Assembly (NCBI GenBank): GCA_914767715.1
Contig: OU612070.1
Location: forward strand, 14,401,501 to 14,465,500
From: Membranipora membranacea
Lineage: Eukaryota > Bryozoa > Gymnolaemata > Cheilostomatida > Membraniporidae
Direction of reading: 5' to 3'
DNA length: 64,000 bases
Shown: positions 52,801-64,000 of the stretch, in pieces
How positions within the stretch are numbered: the stretch's first letter is position 1
How the letters are laid out: every line of letters begins with the position of its first letter
Program-made: the position numbers and the translations under genes
Notes under the pieces: generated by a model
What the model was told of the DNA's origin: nothing
Seen by the model: the letters and a program-made list of their open reading frames with translations, nothing else
Databases searched by the model: none

Positions 52801-55800
52801 GACATTCAAATTTGAGAATTCTGCAAATGGAAATATGATCAGCGGAAAATTTAAAGTATCAATTATCTATTTGTCACCAGTAGAATTAGACGTTTATTAC
52901 AAAAATTGGTTGTTTTACTCATCAGTGTTGAGATCAAAGGAATCGGGATTGCTGCTGAATTAATCAGATAAATTTGATAAATAATTCTTATGTAAATAAC
53001 TCTTGTCCATATTTAAGGTTTTAAATATGCAAACCAAGTGGACACGTGTTTGTCACATGAGCGCTGTAGTGAGCTAAAAATATCACTTCTTATCGTATCA
53101 AATAAAATAGATGAGTATTTAATCCATCATAAAAATATCCTGAAGGTGGAAAACCTAAACCAGAAGTCATGTGATATTGCTATTTATGGGAGCTTAATCC
53201 TCAGCGGGATGGTCGGTGATTACTATGAACTCATTTTGTCCTAAGGGTGAGCTACAATAACATATCATTTATAGATCAATGCCTCTGCTCCGCTTATCAA
53301 TCCTGTTCTAATCAATCTGATAGACAAACATTTTTTATTCAGAGAAGCCGTAGATGGGATGCCCGAGATATTAAGAGGGATTGAACGGACTAGCTGAACA
53401 ATAACAACACCAGACAGGTGGTGAGATTATCTTGATTATCTCATATGATCAAGTAGTGCAGCCACTAAGAGTAGCCTCTCCACCCAATAGAGAGTGATAA
53501 TAATATGTTTACAAACATTCCATCTATGGCGACAATGCATAATTAGGAGGCATAATTTCGCCCTTAGATAACCTCAAATTAATCAAGGGGTTGAAGGTCA
53601 TTATTTTGATACAAGATTATAACTTTTGAGAAGGTAGGGAGTGCTGATACACACAAAAGTGGGCCACATATCAACACGGACCATTGTGAGATAAACACCT
53701 CATAGACCCAAACATTGCTACAAACAATCCTAATATTACAGTAATTGACCTGGTAAGAGCCTTTTGTACATAAGCTGCAGTAATTACAGCACAGAGATCT
53801 AATCTAATTGCAGTACACTGTAATTATCTCACAAAACAACTCACTAAACATCTCATCTAATCCCGTGAGTGAATTTGTTACAAACACAAATTTAAGTGTC
53901 ATTCTGACATTTTCAAATCCTCTTGACACATCATGCCAATGGTATTCAGTTTCAAACCCATAATACCAAACCTTGATACTCAAGGTATGTCACAACCATC
54001 CCAAAGCCTAGCACTGTTATAATAAGTAAAATATAAGAAAACACATATATATTAGTACCCTACGCATAGGTTAACTAAAAACTGTTGAGGCATACATTGT
54101 CATTATAGCATATTTCTTGAATAAATCCACCTAGCCTCAATAATATTTCTTAAATTGCAAAAACTACAGACCCCATTAAGAGAAATGTTTGGGCAGTAAT
54201 GGCACAGTGGTTTTGATTTCTCATAATCTCAATGGAAGGCAGTGCCCCCATCCGCTAAGCTGCAAGGACAGTCTGATAACACAAGACTACCCTCGCAGGC
54301 AGTATGTACACACAGAGATAGTGTGATGTCACAAGACTACTTACCGGCATACTCAGCGATAGTGTGATGTCACTAGACTACTTATCGGCCTACACAGAGA
54401 TAGTGTGATGTCACAAGACTACCCTGGGGCATACACAGAGATAGTGTGATGTCACAAGACTACCCTGGGGCATACACAGAGATAGTGTGATGTCACAAGA
54501 CTACCCTGGGGCATACACACAGATAGTGTGATGTCACTAGACTACTTATCGGCCTACACAGAGATAGTGTGATGTCACAAGACTACTTATCGGCATAAAC
54601 TTAGCTAGTGTGATGTCACAAGACTACTTATCGGCATACACATAGATAGTGTGATGTCACAAGACTACTTATCGGCACACACAGATACTGACTACTGACC
54701 TTAAGATGACCTAGACCGCCCCCACATATCCTCTCCTCTAGATCTAGTAACATCTCTCTCAGGTTCAGCTCCAGTGACTCCTGAGCTGATGTGTTCTGTA
54801 CCAGACCTTTAGCTATACGTGACCGAGATTTAATATTCGCATTGGCCACGGCTACTGGCTGACTGACCTCGTGTATGGAATGTTCATCTAACACAAACTC
54901 TGCAAAAATCACAACAATATTATACAGCAGTGATATAGGAGTTAACGCTGAGCTCTTTTTATCGTTATGGAATTGATCCACAATGTGTCCATTTCTATTT
55001 ATAAAGTCTTGTTTCCTGAGATTGAGCGACAATGTTTAGGAACAAATTATCTGCTCTTACATATGGAAGATAACTCTTGCTTGCAGGATTTGTTAGCCCA
55101 TTCATCTCCCAAGTTTGCAGGTTGTGGATTATATACCTAAGTGGTACATGTTGGCCTATTCAAGTTTCAACAGGCTGTAATTCCATATCTAGATCATGGG
55201 TGCTCAAGTATCTCACTTGATATTTGGAAATGCCACACTGCAACCCTTACCTCCATCATCTCACAGTGCTTACAACAAATCAAACGCTGAGAAAATAAAA
55301 TAGGACTCGCAGCTTATGTTTATTCAACCTACAGAAGATTTGCAGACAACATAATTTCATACTTAAACCTAGTTGCGACCAAGTTTATACCAAAGAATAA
55401 TAATAATGGCCATTATTGCTGTAATTAATATTATCATTGATTGTGGCAGCAACAGAAATGATCAAATCTGATATAACAAAGTCTGAGATAGTGAGATACG
55501 ATACCTGGATGTTTCTCGTTGAGTTGTTGATATTTGCGCTTTCTCCCGATTATCTTCTGTTTGAGAGCAGACTCTCTGTAACCTCTGTTATTCATAGCGT
55601 TAATCACATCTTCTAACTGATCATTGGTGTTATAGTATACCCATGTGGAGGCCTACAGTCAAAACAAAACAGTTATGTGGAATATAAAGGATAATTTTCA
55701 GCGCCTATAGTGCATTTTCAACGTAATGTTTACAAAAAAGTTATATATTTTTTGTGAAGTATTTGTCCGAGAATTACGAGAGTGGATGCAGTAACCTTGA

Positions 55801-58800
55801 GTATCCACCCCAGAGAGTCTCAGATATTAATCTTGGATAGACAAGTGACTGAATAGATTAAATAGAGCTACTGAGGAGTAGATAACTCCAAAGAGCTTGA
55901 TCTATACAGTGTAAGATTAGCTATCCATATAATATTCAATGTTTACTAGCACCAGACTATCACTAAACCTAGGCAGTCTAACAGAACAGACTGATGGTAA
56001 ATCTACTGGCGTGACCCGGTCAAATAAGACCGGGTGTATGAAAATAATCTAACCTGGGAGTGACTAGGATCTTGTGATAGATTAGTATTAGGATAGTACT
56101 GTTTACTATCCGAGCTGCTCTCTGTTGTAGTGGAGGTAGTATTCTCAGTATTAGATGTAGATATACTAGTAGAACTGTTACTCTCCAGAGCTCCTGCAGG
56201 TGGCTGAGCATCCTGCTTTACTGGCTGGTTCTCCTGGTATAATATTCAATAACATACATACAATATCAGGTCAAGCCATGAATATGAAAAAACGATACTC
56301 CCTTTTAAAAATCTATTATCAGGCTCAACTTTTTGAAGATCTTACATCTCCGAAATATTTGCAACCAATCTCATCTCACCAAGCCTATCATTGATATTGT
56401 ACTGCGTCAAATCTGAAGAATTTATCAATCCCATCCAATGATGTAGTATCGAGATCAAATAGTTTGGTCATACAAAAGATGACTGTTTTTGGTAGTTGCA
56501 ATATGAGGTACTATAAATTCTTAATCAATCACTCATCTAGATGTTTTTCAACGAGTACATCTCAATATAATATAAAAGTTGAAAATGGTTGATAAGAACC
56601 CAGTCAATAGGCCTCTCACTGGACTACCTTTTCACTGTGTATAGAACTATCCAGATCTGTAGGTTGTGTTATGAGGTGTTCATCGATCCTCTCTATGTAC
56701 ATGTTAGGTATAGTATTAAATGACCAGTAAGATCTGCCCCAGCGATCCTGTCCCAGTGAATGAACTCCTACTCGACTACCTAACTCATTCACCTGATCGT
56801 ACATATCCGCCTCCTACAACAAAGTACAAATATGATGTCCAACCCTCCATACGATATTTCCTGTTAAATTATTTGGATCAAGGTGGGAACAACTCCAAAA
56901 TAGAGTACATATTAGCAGGGAGTTGAAGTCATGAACTCACCGATATAAGTGATGAAAAGAACAGGGAACAACAATCTTTATTTAACAAATTAAAATGGGA
57001 GTTTTTAATGTGTAAAATAACAAAATGCAAATCTTCTAACATAAGGCCATATTTATAGGTGTGGGTAAATCGAGGCTGTGGCTGATAATTTAAATGATGG
57101 CAGGACATACTCTGTCAATGAAATCTTGTTTCCTGCGTGTTTCAATCTCCTTTCTTCTTGCAGATAAAGTATCTATGTCCTCAGTGGATAAATATCTCTC
57201 CTCAAGACCATTCCACTCAGTCATATCATAACTTCTCCAGTCAAAATCATCAGCTGGGGCATTCTACAACAATAATTCATCACTTCCAACTTTAATATCA
57301 GCTTCTAGTGTCAGAACCAATCACAATTTCTTTGATTCATCAGCAGCCAAAGCTGTGCCTAAATCTTTTGAGCAAAGATTTGCAGCCTTTGGAGGCTCAG
57401 TGTTTCTTGATGCTACCGTTGAAATGAGTAAGATAAGGAACTTTCACACATCTTGTCTAGAAGAGGATATGCCGTTTGTGAGCTTCACATAAGCCTATTT
57501 AGTATCTTTAATATAAGTGTTCGCCCCAGAAGGCTGTGATTTTGTGTTTTTGATAACCTACTTGTTCTCAAACAAAATGTCTATACCTTTCAAACATTGT
57601 ATATACACTGACCACTGGGAGGAGACTTACCTTTCTGCGAGATCTCCCTGTGTCCTGAGGTACTCTGTTAGGGTCTAGTTTAGCTGTATCATTAATTATC
57701 CTCTTAGCTATTCTCCTAGCTTCCTTAGCTGCCTCCTCGTTCTCAGCAGATACTGGCACTGGTCCGTTAGTGGCTGGCACCTCACCGTTTACCGCTGGTG
57801 GTGAAGCTTCAGTTAAAGTGTCTAGTTTCAGCACAGCTGATCCGGGCGTGGAAGTTTTGTCAATACTGGTATTTGAGTCTGTGGCGAGTGCTGGGCTAAA
57901 AAAACAGTAACAGTATTATGTTATCAGATTACCAAATGACCACAAACACAGAGATTTTATTTTGCCACCCAAATATTGAGTGTTCATTCCCAACCAGAAA
58001 AGACTGGCAAAACTCAACTGTCGCGCTTAAAGACTTTGATACTTGTGTCTTCACTGATGGCTCATCTAATGACCTTGGTGTGGCAACTGGTATATTAATC
58101 CAACATACACAAGAAGATTCAGATGGCCAAGCTTGTACTGATGAGGAGATCATAATTCCACTAACTCAAAATGCAACAATAACACAAGCAGAAATTACTG
58201 GAATTTCAATAGCTGTCATGGTTCTCGAATGTTCCAGGAATAGGAAAATAGCTATAATCATAGACAGTCTCCCTTCACTCCAGTCCCTTCAAAACCCTGA
58301 AGTTAGAACGAAAAGCAAACACGAATGCATACACAATTTAAATACCCTTGTGAAGAGTAACATCACTCTTATCTGGGTCCCTGCCCACTCCGGGATCGAT
58401 GGTAACGAGCGTGCTGATGAGCTTGCCAACCTCGGAGGTGCGCTTGATACCCTTGATCTTGAACCCTCACTCCCTATTGCTCAAACAGTCATAAAACAAA
58501 AGATCAAAGAACAAGCTATCAGCTCTTTTGAAGATAAGTGGTTCAACTCAAAGAAATGTACAAAAACAAAAACCATTACTAGACATATCAAGGGTCAAAT
58601 ATCGAAACCCCTGTTGCAACTCAGAAGGCCACTTCTGTCATATGTTGTAAACACTATCACAGGTCATGGTCCACTCAGAGAACACTTAAACCGAATCAAA
58701 ATCGCTGACGAGTCATCCTGCCCTAAATGCGGTGCGATATCGGATTCAAATATCCACTTTATTTTTGACTGCCCAAATTACTCAAAAATCAGAGAGAAAA

Positions 58801-61800
58801 CACTCAAAATAGATTCATATCACAACCTTAAAACACAACTTTGCATTAAGGTGATTGTAAAATTGTCTGACTGATTTACTACCACTATATGCTAAATCAA
58901 ATTTGTCCGGGGCCTCTGAATACGATGGGTGCCAGATATCGCCTGTATTCTCACTGATTTATTCCATTCTATCTCAGTCCCCCTCATAAGACAAGACAAT
59001 GTTATCAGTAAGAGGTATGAACATGGGCAGAGACATAGTAGCATGGAATATTAAGACATCGAAAGTAGGTTCAGATAGTAAGAAATCTTAGCCTCGACTT
59101 GAATAATCTCAATCAATTTTCTTATTTTTCCATGGCTCACACATTCTCCTCCATGAAAGAAAAAATCAGTTTCCCAGCCTTTAAAACTTCAATAACATCA
59201 GTGATGCTTTGTCCGAGAATTACGAGAGTGAATACAGTAATCTTGAGTATCCAGCCCAGAGAGTCTCAGATATTAATCTTGGATAGACTGGTTACTGTAT
59301 AGATTAAATAGAGCTATCGAGGAGTAGATAACTCCCAACAGCTTGATCTACTCAGTTAAAGTTCAGCTATCCTTATTATAATATTTTAAATAAGATGAGG
59401 TTTAACTACACAGGGTGAATGTTACAGCAATTATCATCCTATCCTTATACTCATGTGGTCCTCATGTATTCATACTTTGCACACAGTGAATATGTGAGCA
59501 GGCGTTAGTTATGAATCTACTTACTTTAGCTGCAGATGTGCCTGTGCTTGTTGCTGTTGTATTTTTTGCTCCAGTCGCTTCTTATGTCTGAGTTGCGCCT
59601 CCTCCCTCTCTCGCCTTTGCTCTGCCCACTGTATCTGTTTCAGCTCATAAGACAGTGATTTGTAACCGTCCATCGCCTCATCGACAATATCTCTTAGACT
59701 CGCGTAGCTCAGTAACTGATTTATTAGAGTGGATAATATAGCCAGCTTGTCTCCTATTGTAATGTTGAATGGAATAGGTTTGTAAAACATTGTATTTCAA
59801 AATTATTTTGTCAAATTCCACATTGAAAGTCAGGCCAGAAATAAATAAATACCCAAACCAAGTAAGTGCTTACGCAACACATAGTTTTACAAACCATCAA
59901 ATACACTCAGAAGCTATATTAGCTATTGGTTTTTCTGTAAATATTCAGCTACCTTACGGCAAAAGTAGGCTTTGTATAGCTGGTATAAGGACAAGCTGCA
60001 GGAATAAAAATATTATAATAAATGTACAATTTTATGTTCCTCGTACCTATGCTGAGATCAAACACACTCCCACTAGCCAGTGATACGAGAATATGGGGAC
60101 GATCTTTCTTTAGCTCGATCCCTGCGTCATCTAGTGACGTGTATCCACCCCTGTTCTGATATCTGAACTTTACACTGGCTGATGAGCCTTTAGCTCCTGA
60201 TGCTAACAGATGTAGTCTTAGAATCTCTGATACTGTCAGAGGATCCAACTGAAACTCCTTCAGACTTTTACCTGCAACACATATTACAGTCAGGTAAGGG
60301 GAGATTATCATACCTGATTGTAGAGAGATATCCTCATTTATCGCAAGGGCAATACCGATATGTTGGCAGTTGTTGAAAGTCAAGACTGCATTGAGTCACA
60401 TTTATTTGCAGTTCCTGTTACTCAACACTCATTTGTATTCATTTACAAAATGCAACATGACATGGCAACATGTCATCCTTAAAGGATGATTTTAAATTTA
60501 TGATGATTTTCTTGTATTTGACAAACAATGGGGATAGAACTCAGATATTTTATGTATGTAAACCATCGAATGGATACACAAGTACACAATAACTTACCAT
60601 GATTAATCTGACATATCTGAGACGCTGCCGTAGCTGAGGTCAGCAGCTCTTTATAACTCATTTCAGCTCCGATCTCTTGATCGTCTCCTCCTGATGCTGC
60701 CGCTGCTGCCGACGCTGATGTCTGTTTGTCCTTCTCCTCGAGCTCCTGCTCCTCGGCCTCCTCCTCGTCGATACATGAGAATATGGAGGTGAGGAGGAAA
60801 CAGAGCAGGTCTGAGAGAGGTCCGTTAATATCAGACTCAAATAAAGCCTTCTCTACTATATCTGTGTGAATAACGGAGGAAGGGATGATAACTTTGTACA
60901 TCAATAAATGTTAAAACTTGTTATTGAGGTAACATTTGACTATCAACATTAAGTCTCCCTTCTGGATTTAATTCATCCCTATAACCGCCCCTTCCAGCTA
61001 TCTTGCTATCTATTCCAACTAAGTCTGCTTTGATCTTATTTTATGCTAGTTTGGGACGGATGTCAACAATATATTAATTTAATTTACTGAGGTGACAATT
61101 GATTAAAAAATGTATGACAAAGGATTGTCCCATCGTGCAACCGATACGAACACCTGTATATATGAATATCTATATTACATAGGTGCTGTTAATCATGTGA
61201 CTTACCTATACTAACACCATCAGGGAAAGTATTCTCAATCTCTAAATGCTCTCCAAATGTGGACAAGAATTCCACAATCATAACTATATCACCAAAGTGA
61301 GGGGCCAGAATGGGAGGTACCTCAACAGAAGTAGGATACGCGGCTAAATCATCACAGAGAAGATCATCTCGTGGTTTATTCCATTCTCTGAGCTTGTCAG
61401 CTAACACCCGCTTCTCTTCTTTAACCTGAAACCATTTTAATTATCATCAGGGTTAAAGGCACAAAGAAGTGACGGAGACCCAAACTTTAGAAAAAAAAGA
61501 CTTCATACATACATACATACATACATACATACATACATACATACATACATACATACATACATACATACATACATACATACATACATACATACATACATAC
61601 ATACATACATACATACAGTGCAGAAGCCAACTTTTGCATTTTTTTCGAGCCTTACAAACCACAAAAAAACTTGGTGAACATTACTTAACATTTCATGTAT
61701 GCATATATGTGTTAAAAGTGAGAAAATGTCTTTTTAGGACCAAATACCAATTATATTATTATCAATCATTGCAGATCTATATTTCTGCATAAATGTTATG

Positions 61801-64000
61801 CTCGACAAAGCATGGCTTTGCATAGTTTGACATAGATATTGCAAAAAATTTCCCTGCGTGCTGCATCCCAGGTAGTTGGGCAACTGCATATATGTATGTC
61901 CCATGGGGTAAATATAAAATCAAGTTTGATCCATTTCTCTTCATGCCTTGGCAACTCGATCTAGTTAATATATATACGTAGGGGTAATGTAGTGAGCTGT
62001 TATACCTTGAGACGTTCCTGCTCTCTGAGCTCTCTAAGTCTAGTTTTCTCCTCAGCTAATTTAGCCGCTGCCTCTTCCCTAGCCTTCTGTTGGGCCTCTC
62101 TCAGAGCTTGCCGAGCTGCAGCCTTCTGTTCAGCAGTCATCTTCTCCTTTGCATCCTTCTTCTGCATCTTTGATATTTTCTCTGTAAAAAACAGAAAAAA
62201 AAACATAGATTAGCACTACAAATTCAACATAATTAGACATACTTATTGGAATAAAGCTTTTTATGAGAGAACTGACTATCTTGACACACTATAAGAGTTT
62301 GCTTACTTAGATGAGCTTTGAACAATACTCAGACCACAGTGGACAAACAATGTATCGACATCTGACCGAAACAGCCGCTGGTTATAAATAACCACACCAA
62401 CCATAACCTTCTAGGTTTTACCTTTTTATAACATTGAGTGCGGCCAAACACAAACAACATTTATTTTTTAACAATTTCAATCAACAATATTTAAACATCA
62501 TATTTCAATCAAATTTTACAACTGCGCAAATTGTGACTGGATGTAGTAGGATGTGATGATTGTGCATGGGATGTTTGAATTGTCTATACAAATGTTTTGA
62601 AGGACAGCCGACTCCTAAATTTTTAGATAACTTTGAGCTATTATCACATGCAGTTTAAGCTATTCCCATCTTGTTCATTTGAGTTCACCAACTAGCATAA
62701 TTCAGCTTCTGTATGCGATTCCGCTAATAACACCCTATATGTACAAAGTGTTAACATACCCTTCAATTTAGAGTCTTTGCTCTGTTTCAGCTGCGCCTCT
62801 TTGTTTTCTTTAGCCTTGGCTCTGGCCTGATTTAATATTTCTACCTCCTCCTCGCTCCTCTTATTTTTCTTCTTCCCACCCGTCTTGACAGGCGCCTTGG
62901 AATGTGTGAACTTTGGCTCCTCTAGGCAGATGAAGTCAGAAAACTTTGCCTCATCCAGCTTGAATTTATCTTTGTGTTCTTGCTGCAACAAACAAAAAAA
63001 AACTTGCTGGCTGAATATGAAGACAATCACTCAAACATCTTCACCTGCTAATGAACTAATGTCCTGGTGAAAAAATGCTGGACCGAAGCACTATCAAAGA
63101 CTATCTTTTATAAATATGGTGTATGATTATGCATGTCAATTCTTCATTTTCCAACTGATGGTGTTTTTAATTTTTTCAATTTTGTCAGACACGTTCTTAT
63201 ACGATGTATATTGTCTTCTCAATACATGTTTTGAACGGTTTTCAATAATAAAGTTCATATCATGCATCTTTACTGCAAGTGCAAAATATAGATTGATGAC
63301 CTAAACAAACCCCCTTCTTCACAGGTCCGACTAACCTTAACTCTCCAGATGTAATCGATCTGCTCACAGTGGTATTTTAGGAACATTTTACTTTTCTCCT
63401 GGTTAATGCTGTGGAATCCATTCTTCTCTCTCCTGATACAGGAAGTATCTACGACCACGAGTCCCGTCTCATCGTCCTCGATATAAGAGTTAGTCTCATC
63501 ATCCCAGAGCCTCACACGATATCTTATATGGCTGTCACAGAGAAAACGATTATCATATAAAATGTTATTATTGACAGACGCCATGGTTTCTGCAAGAGTT
63601 GCAATGAAATCTTATCTGATAAACATATTTTGTTCGATAACTTTATAAATTTGGGAATAACTTGTATCAACAAGGATCAAAACACACCAACAAATGTTCA
63701 ACAGCTAACGCATAAGTTGTAAGCATACCACCTTGTATAAATAAAATACATCATGTGAATAACTATTGCCTTCTGAGTTTGGTCTGTCGCTACCTGATAA
63801 ATCAGGCAGACAGTTCTCAGAATATAGGAGCACATATAACATTACATGACACTGTGATAGATAGAGCTGACTGACTAGCTGTACTGACTTATAATATATA
63901 TAGTATAGTATATAATAACTCTGTGGGTCGATACCATAGACTATAGAGTTAGTATAATGGCTTTACATGGATGATACTTACTCCCAATCAGGCTCATCTG
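43835..64000 (-). CDS. BAZ1A: BAZ1A / ACF1 chromatin-remodelling subunit (5' partial)
   Basis: Twenty-four exons join in one frame to 1,368 residues: 64000-63982, 63531-63336, 62982-62760, 62181-62006, 61425-61206, 60861-60598, 60271-60047, 59753-59525, 57895-57631, 57263-57111, 56813-56628, 56233-56054, 55652-55505, 54899-54700, 52592-52397, 51812-51655, 50510-50346, 50092-49923, 48775-48702, 48404-48204, 47803-47735, 46771-46635, 46229-46061, 43920-43835. BAZ1A is the large subunit of the ISWI complexes ACF and CHRAC; it guides nucleosome sliding and spacing in the nucleus. Order seen: post-WAC segment (MFLKYHCEQ), Lys/Glu coiled coil, DDT domain, WHIM region, PHD finger, acidic and Ser/Arg-rich tracts, bromodomain, and a short basic tail ending SAKRPRRN. 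The WAC domain must lie beyond the right edge. Similarity to BAZ1A rather than BAZ1B is shown by REWNKPRDDLLCDDL and by WSKSSLNARCRLCRRKGDGE. Confidence 0.93.
46061..46771 (-). other. BAZ1A: Bromodomain exons of BAZ1A
   Basis: Exons 46771-46635 and 46229-46061 encode most of the acetyl-lysine-binding bromodomain: CWPFLAPVNRRE, then VPDYYTIIKRPMD, ending in the KNCAIYNEDSSEIYRMG loop, whose YN asparagine is the usual acetyl-lysine contact. The last helix (GEKISKYFEKQVRSL) is on the distant exon 43920-43835. Confidence 0.9.
49923..50510 (-). other. BAZ1A: PHD finger exons of BAZ1A
   Basis: Exon 50510-50346 gives CRLCRRKGDGEKMLLCDMC and then HHMYC; exon 50092-49923 completes the zinc set with GDWFCPEC. 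Together they make a C4HC3 PHD finger with every ligand present, followed by a long Glu-rich tract. The finger is expected to contact histone tails, and in ACF1 it is tied to nucleosome binding. Confidence 0.9.
52300..52412. repeat. 26-bp tandem repeat that includes a splice donor
   Basis: About four copies of a 26-bp unit (plus strand ACAAACCTAAGGGTTTACAG plus AGTAAT). The unit nearest the exon covers the last 16 or so bases of BAZ1A exon 52592-52397 and its donor, so the intron begins with repeated copies of the same exon-end/donor junction. The third unit has a variant CCTTAAGG. Confidence 0.88.
54290..54685. repeat. ~41-bp tandem array in a BAZ1A intron
   Basis: About nine units of GATAGTGTGATGTCACAAGA followed by CTACCCTGGGGCATA or CTACTTATCGGCATA and CACAGA. 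Two unit subtypes alternate in blocks. The array ends about 15 bases from the BAZ1A donor at 54699 (minus strand). Confidence 0.92.
55767..55945. repeat. Dispersed ~180-bp repeat, copy 1
   Basis: Starts TTTGTCCGAGAATTACGAGA and runs for about 180 bp, the same orientation and sequence as 59206-59385 with scattered mismatches. It lies in the BAZ1A intron 55653-56053. Class unknown; perhaps a MITE or SINE without obvious pol III boxes. Confidence 0.8.
57910..58990 (+). mobile_element. LINE 3' fragment with open RNase H ORF, antisense in BAZ1A intron
   Basis: An uninterrupted frame, 57918-58874 (318 codons), encodes an RNase H domain: CVFTDGSSND (first Asp), AEITGISIAV (Glu), IIIDSLPSLQS (Asp), and WVPAHSGIDGNERADELANL (last His and Asp). 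It ends with a cysteine knuckle, CPKCGAISDSNIHFIFDCPN. This layout, RNase H then a terminal CCHC-type knuckle, fits the I/R1/Loa group of LINEs. Reverse transcriptase is absent, so the copy is 5' truncated, the normal fate of target-primed insertion. No frameshift or stop was seen, which suggests recent arrival. Its 5' edge lies within about 20 bases of the BAZ1A acceptor for exon 57895-57631. Confidence 0.85.
59206..59385. repeat. Dispersed ~180-bp repeat, copy 2
   Basis: Second copy of the 55767-55945 repeat, sharing GAGAGTCTCAGATATTAATC and GAGGAGTAGATAACTCC. It sits about 200 bases past the LINE fragment in the same BAZ1A intron. Confidence 0.8.
60598..61425 (-). other. BAZ1A: DDT domain exons of BAZ1A
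   Basis: Exons 61425-61206 and 60861-60598 encode the DDT domain (FGDIVMIVEFLSTFGEHL, FPDGVSI, then LFESDINGPLSDLLCFLL), which in ACF1 is part of the surface that binds the ISWI ATPase. An acidic Ala/Glu-rich insert follows. The next two exons (60271-60047 and 59753-59525) carry the first WHIM part (LTVSEILRLHLLASGAKG, FRYQNRGGY). Confidence 0.9.
61507..61617. repeat. (CATA)n microsatellite
   Basis: About 27 perfect ATAC/CATA units in a BAZ1A intron. It opens artefactual frames on both strands (Tyr-Ile-His-Thr on plus, Met-Tyr-Val-Cys on minus). Confidence 0.98.

Noticed and set aside
61453..61792. Tyr-Ile-His-Thr and Met-Tyr-Val-Cys frames
   Set aside because: Artefacts of the (CATA)n microsatellite.

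Overview
This is a metazoan nuclear genome window: AT-rich, intron-dense genes with GT-AG splicing, animal gene families, LINE, SINE and MITE remnants and many micro- and minisatellites. A molluscan-style extra cysteine pair in an insulin-like gene, together with the other families, suggests a lophotrochozoan (mollusc, annelid or brachiopod grade). That placement is inference, not proof. All exon models below were joined by eye from splice signals, phase and protein homology; most close exactly in frame.

Layout. Plus strand: a C-type lectin + two-Sushi membrane-anchored protein (913-4124, 5' end not resolved); an M12B/reprolysin-like secreted metallopeptidase (5345-11949), whose large intron carries an insulin-superfamily gene on the opposite strand (9826-9132); an unrecognised 379-aa basic/coiled-coil protein (13089-16221); a complete FEZ/UNC-76 homologue (16954-25312); and a single-domain C-type lectin (27860-29808) with a MITE that looks spliced out as an intron. 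From about 29.8 to 37 kb lies a gene-poor stretch of transposon remains: a tRNA-Arg-like locus, a broken LINE, and two direct repeats carrying a 61-codon ORF.

Minus strand: an alpha-carbonic anhydrase (41174-37082, six exons, 271 aa) with a tRNA-derived SINE in an intron, and most of a BAZ1A/ACF1 chromatin-remodelling subunit (24 exons from the right edge to 43835; the N-terminal WAC region lies outside the window). BAZ1A introns hold an antisense LINE tail with an open RNase H ORF, a 41-bp tandem array, a duplicated ~180-bp repeat, and a 26-bp repeat that multiplies one splice donor.

There is no operon logic. The genes are independent: secreted or surface proteins on the left, an axonal-transport adaptor in the middle, and a nuclear remodeller on the right. 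The most notable items are the nested insulin-like gene without an obvious dibasic C-peptide site, and the transposon whose two ends supply in-phase splice sites inside a lectin coding region.
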